This document shows positions 21,701-30,700 of a DNA stretch of 34,604 bases, in pieces; position 1 is the first letter of the stretch, and each line of letters begins with the position of its first letter. Origin of the DNA: Azolla pinnata. Taxonomy: Eukaryota > Streptophyta > Polypodiopsida > Salviniales > Salviniaceae. The stretch is taken from assembly GCA_037176905.1 (NCBI GenBank), contig JBBBWG010001859.1:1-34604 (forward strand). Reading direction: 5' to 3'. The notes beneath the pieces were generated by a model. That model saw nothing but the letters and a program-made list of their open reading frames with translations. It was not told where the DNA came from and did no database searches. The position numbers and the translations under genes were made by a program.

Positions 21701-24700
21701 AGCAACTACAAAAGATGGATCCAAATAATCATTCATTGCCCCTGTGATGAGCAGTGGTTGTGTCTGCACCTTGCTATTATACGTAAAGAATGCATGAAAA
21801 AAGTTCTAGAATTTAAACAGTGTTACAGACAAGAGCATAATCACAACACGTTAGATAACCACCCCAATCACTTTTGCCTTCTGACCATTCCCATAAAACA
21901 TTTGATTGTTAGATCCCCACCTTGGAATTCGTCCAAGCTGACCTTGTTCTCCATCACCCCATCCATATACTTTTTTGTCACTGGTTAGAACAATAGAATG
22001 TCGTGCACCAGCAGAAGCTTGAATAATAGATTCATTTTGTGGTAAGTATACTTGCTTTGGGGTATGCACGTCCTCCACAGTTCCTAATCCAGTCTGACCC
22101 CAATACCCTCGACCCCACTGTAATAGAACCTCTCTTGTAAAAGCTCAACATCATAGAAGTTTAAAAATCATTTAAGGACATTTGATAGTAATTTACCGCA
22201 AAAATTTCTCCATCATTATTCACCGCCAGAGTATGATCACCACCACACACAATCTGAGTAATCATTTGATCTGCCAGTGCCTTTACTTGCAAGGGCCTTG
22301 TTTCATTGTCAATGGAGCCATGTCCTAGCTGTCCATACTTTCCCCTTCCCCAAGAGAAGACCTACAGAAGGAAAAAAATATCAAACCTAAGGGTCTAAAA
22401 TAGGATAAGGTACATGTAAAACAAGATACATCAGTCAAGATCCATTCAAAGAGAATATGTATGCATGAAATAAATATTGGTAGACAAACACCATGGGCCA
22501 AAAGTCTTCACACATTGAGGTTATGTTGGACTTGTAACTTCTTTTCAAGCTTTTGCTAATATACGATTCTCCAATTAATCACCTATGACTTTTGGACATT
22601 CAACTTTGCACCACGAATATACTTGCATCATTAACAATTGAAATAAAACAAAGGTTATCCAATTATGGAAACTTCAATGTCCATTGACCTCAAAAATGTC
22701 CACTGGAATCTATCCCATTACTTGTATATTTTCAGTTGCATACAATAATAACATTCAGTAAGGTCTGCTTGAATATAACGTCCAAAACCTTCCAAAGAGG
22801 AAACTTCTGCTCCACACGTTAAATAAATAATTTACTTTATCAGAAACAGCAGTTGGGCACCCGCTATTCACAGCTGTGATTTTTTCAAAAGTACAGGTAA
22901 GCAATTCATGAAATATTCCATTTCGAGACAGATTCATACTAAAGCCCAAATGCCAATAAGTTGTCAAAAATACACTTTGCAAAGAGAAAATTTTGTCCAA
23001 TCGTTCAATAAAAAAATTCCACTATTTGCCATCATGCTATCTTTACAGCCCATGAGGACACAGATATATTGGTTGTTAATAAAACAATAGAAATCAATGA
23101 GGGCATTATATAATCTTACTCCCATGATCACATCAAGGGCCAAAAGTTGAAATATATAATCAGAACACACCAAGGAGGAAAATTCTTTCCAAGAGTTTGA
23201 TAAATAGTCTCACTCAAAGAAAACAGCAATCAGGGGCTTATCCATTACCACAACTTTAGTTGCTCTGCTCAAACAAGAACATAGATCCCATAATTGGAAT
23301 TGATGAGCAAATGTGGATAGCTTCCCCTCACACCAGAAGTTCTTTTATAAAATTTACAAATATTCTTAATATTATTTATGACAAAAAAATTTCCATTCCT
23401 TTCTAGATGAATGTTCGCAATCTGTGTTGTGCTGTCTGCTTACATTTTTTAATTTCAATTGTACTAAATGAACCATATGAGCGTTTTCACCAGCTGAATT
23501 AAGTTAAAATTTACATTCAGAATAGGAGATTAGCATCAACATCAAACAAATTGTCCAAATGATGATGTTCATTGCAAGAAAATAAAATTCAAAGCAATAT
23601 TTGCAATGCCAATAATAGCACTACAATTACTGTAAATAAGAAGAAATAATGAAGAAAGATAATATAAGAATGTATTAATCACCTGGCCATCAATGGATAA
23701 TGCTACACTATGATTTTCTCCACAAGCGATCTGCATTGGAAAAGGACATAATAGTTTTATGTGTATATATATTCTGAAAACTTCTAGATGGGACAATATT
23801 TGTAATTAATTTTCTAAGAAAACCAGCTCATAGATACCCGATATTGAAAATGCCCAGGCAAGGGTTTCATTCATTTTTATATCTAGTAGTTTGTAAGTGA
23901 AAAAAACATAGTTCCCTCCATTTGCTCAATAAATAGATCCACACCGCTTATTCATAACTTTCTGAAGTAGATCCACCCCTTCAACCAAACTAAATCAGAG
24001 GGTACTTCCCTCTCATCAAAAGTCTGATTTAGTTTGGTTGATGAACATTTAATTAGCCCTTGATGAACATTTTTAAAATCAAATGTTTTCATTCTAACAA
24101 TAAAAACATGTGTTTAGCTAGCCATACTCTTGAATATGTTTCTACTCTATAGAGAAGAATCAGGCTTATAAGCCTAACCATGTTATGTGTGGCTGTATAT
24201 GTACACATTGTCTGTCTTTAAGGGAACTATTTTCTCATCCACAATAAAGTTCATAGCAAGCAGTTTCCCGTAAGGAGACCCAAGTTCCTGTGAACGTTAT
24301 TCCTAACTTTATGTAAGACCGAGTAAGTCACCTCTTCCACTCCTAAGAAGATTATGGTTCTGATTTCCTCACCCATCCTTGAATGGTGATAACACCATCG
24401 CATTTAAGATGAAAGGTATATTGATCTCTTTTAGATTGTCAAAATGGCCTATGAGACCAGAAAAGAGATTACTATTCTAGACATACTTTCCAAGGAGCAC
24501 TTATTTGACCCCCATTACGGTGGATTGACTATTGTCCTTGATTACGGAAGTATTATTTTACCACAATTCATCATGTTCCAATGATGTCACCCTTGACAGG
24601 GCTCTGGTTTTGGATATGATACGGCATCTAAATCTACTTGGGAGTGACCGTGACATCCACACAAACTGGCTATGCATAGATATCTTTGAGAGGCATAAAT

Positions 24701-27700
24701 GAAAGCTTTTAGGGAAGCCTCAGCATAATGACCAATTTCCGAAGTGTAACAACAAGAAGAGAAGTTCAATAAGAATATTTTCAGCACGTTCAAGAATGTT
24801 ACTTGTACTATTCCGAAACCCCAAAGATCTTTTATGAAGGTAGGAACACTGTAACACTCTGTGTTTCCATGGCCAAGGGCACCAAATGTTCCTTGACCGA
24901 ATGAATATACACCACCACTTCCTGCAACAAGAAAAAGAGTTTCAGACCGTAAACAATGATAGGCACTGAAGTAAAGTATTCAAGATATGCATGACAAAAC
25001 CTGTAAGTGCCAGCGTATGTGTGGCGCCGCAAGCAGCCCGGACAAAATGAAGTTCCCGACTTCCTTTCAGCATACGAGGATGTGAAACAGTCATAAGCCC
25101 TATACTTTCATTTTGTCCAAGCTGCCCAAATTCTGCAGCCCCCCAACTTGCAAGGGCGCCAGTATCTTTCCAAACAGAAGCACTATGCAATTTCAATTAC
25201 TGTGGTTGCTGAAGTCCAAACTATTGATTTCTATGTTTCTATAAACTTATAGTAACTAAAATCGAACTATTTGTTACCTGTTACAGCAACTGTATGACCT
25301 TGACCACAAGCAACGTGCATGATTATGTGTGTGTCCAAAGATGCTACAAGTAACGGTGAAAGCTGATTTTCATGTAGTTGTACTCCTAACTGACCAGATT
25401 CGTTACTTCCAGTAGTGTATAGTTCACCTTCAGCTGTACATTACAATCAAATTCCATTAATCTACCAATGAATCCAAGAAACAAATGGTATATCCATATT
25501 ATCCACTAAATACTTCTCGCATATTCCCTTCAAAATGGCTCCTCACAGATAAAGGGGGTAGATAACAAGAAGATACCAAAGGTTAATACCTATTATACAA
25601 GAAGATGAGTGGTGGCATATGGAGAGGAAGTCTGGTTTGTGGATCCTAATCCTAAGAAAATAGATGACAATTGGAAGATAGGGGTATATGGAGGTCAGAA
25701 GCCTTTATCAAAATTACAATGGGATCCTGCAGAATATTATTGGATTGATCCGTATCAGCCATCAAAGGCTATTCCACTTTTCCAATATACAGTGAAGCTT
25801 GGAGGCATATATTGTCAGCAAATACAGCAGGTAATAGGTATCAAAATAGACAGTGGCAACATTATGATATTAATCAAAGGCTTTTACATAAGTTTTGGAG
25901 AAGGTTATGTAGAATTACAGCGTTTCAATGGCTTTTGGTACATGGTGCATTACCTGTAGAAAAATGGGTTAAGAGGCAGGATGCGGAGAAGTGTAGGAGA
26001 TGCAGGTTAGAAATTGAAGATGAACGACATGCTCTATGAGTTTGTGTAGTCGCCCAACACGTTTGGAAAAGAATTTTAAGATTGATTGTTCGTAAGGATG
26101 TGGAGGAATGTTTCACTTGGGGAGGAGAAATTTGGGGAATAGTGAATGGTCCAAGGACCTTGTACAAAGCCAGCAGCATTACTACTTACTATATATCTTA
26201 TAGGGGGAGTAGGATCTCGTTTGATGGGTAATTTGCTTGACCAAGAAGAAGGAAGGTTTCATTTAAGATGGGAATATGTGGCTGCACTTACATTGTGGGG
26301 TCTCTCGAGATCTAGGTGCAAATTTATATTTCAAGATATACAGGAACCTGCAGCTGCGGTATTAAAGGCCATATGGAGATCTTGTGCACTGGAGTTCCAT
26401 TCAAGGAACTTCTGAACGATGTAGGAAGCAAAGAAGTACATTCTGATGCACTTGGGATAACATATCTATTTATGAATACTCCATTATTTCCACCACTGGT
26501 TCATAAACCATTTAGTGATGTGCACTAAGGAATTAAGCTAATATAAGTCTAGGAGCTGTTGGTCTGAGGACTGTGATTGTAAACATCGCTATATCTTTTC
26601 TGGTTATTAATACAAAGTTATATCTTGTTAAAAAAAGAAGGGGCTAGATAACAATTATATACTATCATCCTTGGATACTAAACTATCCATGGAACCAAAA
26701 AGAACCACAGAATGCAACATCTATCTGGTTGTATAGGTTCTACTGCAATGGTAAGACAAAACAAATTTTCTATTACCAGTGAGACATACCAATTGAAAAG
26801 AGTGTCTCCACAACAGTAAAAGTTGCATTGCTACACTGTCAAAAGAATCGTCGAATGCAAGATCAATCTGATATTATAGGTCCTTTACCAAAGATAGGGA
26901 AAATCCCTCCTTATATTACTAGTGCGACCTACCAGGCGTTTCTACTAGAGAGAAGCGCATTATATATGACAAATACATGCCAAACTGATGAACAATAAAG
27001 CAATTTGGAATGTTACGAAGTCAAGTACTACGGAACTTAACTATTTACGGAACCAGACAGTGCAAGATCATTCTGGTACTATAGGTTCGTTTGCAAAGGT
27101 CGGACATATTCTACTTTTGATTATTAGTGTCATTCAAACATTGGAAAGGGTTTCTCTATAGCAGTAGAAGTCAGATTTCTAACCTATTCATGGAACCAAA
27201 AGAACTGTACCAGTGCAAGATCACTCTGATACTAGGTCCTACTGTGAATGTTAGACAAATTCCTCTTTTAATTTGTAGTGAGAGCTACCCATTAAAAAAG
27301 TGTCTCTACTACAGTAAAGTTCCATTATATGATACATGCTTGCCAAATTGAAAGCATGTCAGTTGAGTGGTAAATAGTATAAACAAGACCCAATTCGGAA
27401 TGTTATGAAATCTACAAGCTCAAGAAAGAATATATTTATCCTCAAACTCTTAGAAATGATATATCATATCACTTGGAATGTAAATAGTCTAGGCATTTCA
27501 GTCATCCCCCCTAATCAACCCAAATAAAGAATAAACGTTCAACCATATGAAGTTCCAGTGGGAAAGAGCATGACTGGACCTATCAAATAATGGAGACCAA
27601 TGATAACATTAGCACCATTAATACCCATGCTTTTGAAGAGACAATTCTGATTGATACACCAGCCGAGTGAGAGATTGTAGAATAGGCTATTCTTTCTTTT

Positions 27701-30700
27701 TTTTTTAAACAAGATACAACTTTGTACTAATAAACAGAAAAGATACAAAGAAATTTACAATCAGTCCTCATACGAAATTAGAACCTGGCTGCTCCTATAC
27801 TTATCTTAGTTTAATTTCCTTAATGAACATCACTTAATTGTTCATGTACCCGGCGGTGGAAATAAGAAAGTTGGAGCTATTCTTCTCTTGCTCACTCCTT
27901 TAGACTTTGAGGACCTATTTTATAATTTCATGAAGTTCACTCTCTACTGGAGTTGGCTGATAGGAAAATAGCTTTTCAGTTAAGTCAGGTAAAACTTGCT
28001 GCCTTTCAGTTATTCTGCTTCAAATTCTAGGCATGACAAATACATAGATAGGCTTCTCGTTTTCTACTTAGCATTCACAAAGTACCGGTTCCACCTTAAG
28101 GAAGGTGGGCTGGAATCTCTAATTCTTTTAATGATTTTATCCATCTACTATATAATCTATAAATCCTTCACAGGATTATGGTTGACATAGCAACCTGCAT
28201 AAGTGTTTTGTGCATTCAAGATCCATCAATCATGATAATTTCTCTTAACTGAACTGATTGAGACAATTCCAGCTACAGGTCATACTAAATGAACAGGGGT
28301 ATTTTTTCATGCTTGAGGTTGAACAATAACCTCTACCCAGTGGTTTAACAGAAATACGGGTCACCTGAGAAGAACCAGCAGAAGAATCAACTCATTTCTC
28401 AGAATTTCTGTGGACTCTCTAGCTCTGTATACGTGGAAGTTAGCATCACATAAGAAGGCAGAAAAGGCTGCAAAAAGTGCCAAGGTGGTATGATTGAAAT
28501 GCAAGCACCTGACACACATACGTATGGATCGCCATTTGGCATATTTCAACATTTACATGATAAAGCACACAGTATAAATGATCTCATCCTGTCAGAGAAT
28601 ATTTGAAATCTGATCCCAAGGGACAGTCAATGCTATTTTTTCATTGTTGCATATATGTATGCATCTTTCATGCTACTCACGCTAGTGAATTTATGATATG
28701 CACTTGTGACATTCATATCACAAAAAACTTTATGTTAGAAGCATTTAAATGGTACTTTCCCTCTGAGAAGATAACTTTTAGACTCAAAATTACAGAGAAC
28801 AGGAATAGCCATGCAAAATGCAAACAGGCCCAGAGTTCGAAGAAGAAATATCTAGATCAATGTTTGACAGCCATCAATATAAACAGCCTACTTACTATTA
28901 TCAAAACGTTATATACTTTTCCTATCGAAGGGAGTATGGAGTTTACTGGACAAAGCCAAAATGTTCAGCGCCTAAATCTGGGAATGTAAACAGACAAGCA
29001 CAATTCGTAAGCTCCAATAGTTGTCTAATTTAACGTCTCAAGGATATAGTAACAATTGTTGGTCATCCCCAACGATAGAGCCCTTCTAGTCATATGCATA
29101 AGGGAAACAGGTTTGTTATGCTGTAACCTAACCAGTTCACATTTAAAGTCCTTCCATCAATAGGCACTATGAAAACATGAGTTCCCTTGTGAAAATAAGA
29201 TACGCAACCAATGCACACACTGGTGAGTCTTAAAAAAGACTGATTACCAGTCAAAAAGCTAGAATGGAACTCGCTCGCTGCAATATGGACAATATCTTTC
29301 TTTGTGAAACATTCAAGAAAGGTTGGGCAATCTCGATCAGATTCATCTCCTAGACCAAGTTGTCCAAGATCTCCTCTTCCCCAAGAAAAAACTGCAATTC
29401 AAAAATCACAATCAGAATGTCTTGCATAAGCTAAGCAATGGAAATATCAGTGTCTAAGAAACCTTTCTTATATTGCATCGTTAATATAATAACTGAGATA
29501 TAAAAAGTAAAACAACTTCCAAACTTTCATTAAACTTACTCATTATGTAAAATCATACAAAACAATAGTCTTCTATATTCTTATGAGAATTAGTCACGGA
29601 AAATAGTAGAAATTCATAAGCAAGGTCTGAAACATAGTCAATACAGTGTCTGGTAAATAAAAAACACAATTACTGATATGAAAGTACTTCCAAAGCATTG
29701 CAGCCTTAACTAATATTTGCAAACTTATACTCTGGACAAAATGAACGTCGTGCTTCCATGGGAAACGACAGAATCTAAGGCATCATTAAAATTCTTTTTA
29801 AAGGTTCTATGTCACTCCATCACCATCTTCCTGGCTCTATTCATGTGCAAAAGGAAGACATCCCCATGTTTCCTGAATGAGAAATAGCCTGCACATGTAG
29901 CACCAAATCACATGCCCAATCTGACATCCCATTGCACTGTGTAGATGGCACAAGCATTTCCTTAGTTGAAAAACATGCTGAAAGTTCTTTTCTTTCCAAC
30001 TGGACATTATTACTAAATGAAGTTAATTTGTCTCGTCCTCTAACAAAAAACTTGTTTTCTAGTCGATAAACAATAACAAAAAACTTGTTTTCTAGTCGAT
30101 AAACAATTTTGCTTCTCAGATTTGAATAGAAAGCTTATCGACACCAAAAAATGGAGAATTTCTTCATTTAGATAAGATTCTAACATGTATAAAGTCACAG
30201 TTAAATTTGTATTTCTGGACAAGATGTTTTTATGATCCCATAGACAGTTTGATTGCTTTCAATTTAAAAACTGAAGCTTGCTTTTCAATGCTGGAAATAA
30301 AGGGGAAATTTAAAGCCAATGTTCCAGCAGAGATGATACAGATGAGAAAATCTTTATCATTCACAAAACCCAAAACACACATGTTTCTGATCCTATTTAT
30401 ACAAGCCACCAAAAAAGGATGATGAGCATGACACTGTTTTGGTTTGCTCTCAATGGTTTAGGCCACTATGGAATATACGAAATGATGTTTCAGATTGTTA
30501 TGGTTAGAATGGAAGGCCGTAGACAGGCTATTAATGGAAAATCAATACAACCATGCAAACTCATCAAGGAAGAGTCACAACTCTCTTTAGCCACATCAAG
30601 GGTACACTAAGTGAGGACTCGTCAACGAAGTATCAACACAACTTTCTTTAACCACATCCGGGGTACAGAAAGTGAGGTCGCCATCAGGACACCTTAAAAG

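Noticed and set aside
28603-28989. 128-codon + strand ORF in intron 2
   Set aside because: No recognised domain, and it lies inside an intron of a well-supported gene. AT-rich DNA of this length gives such ORFs by chance.
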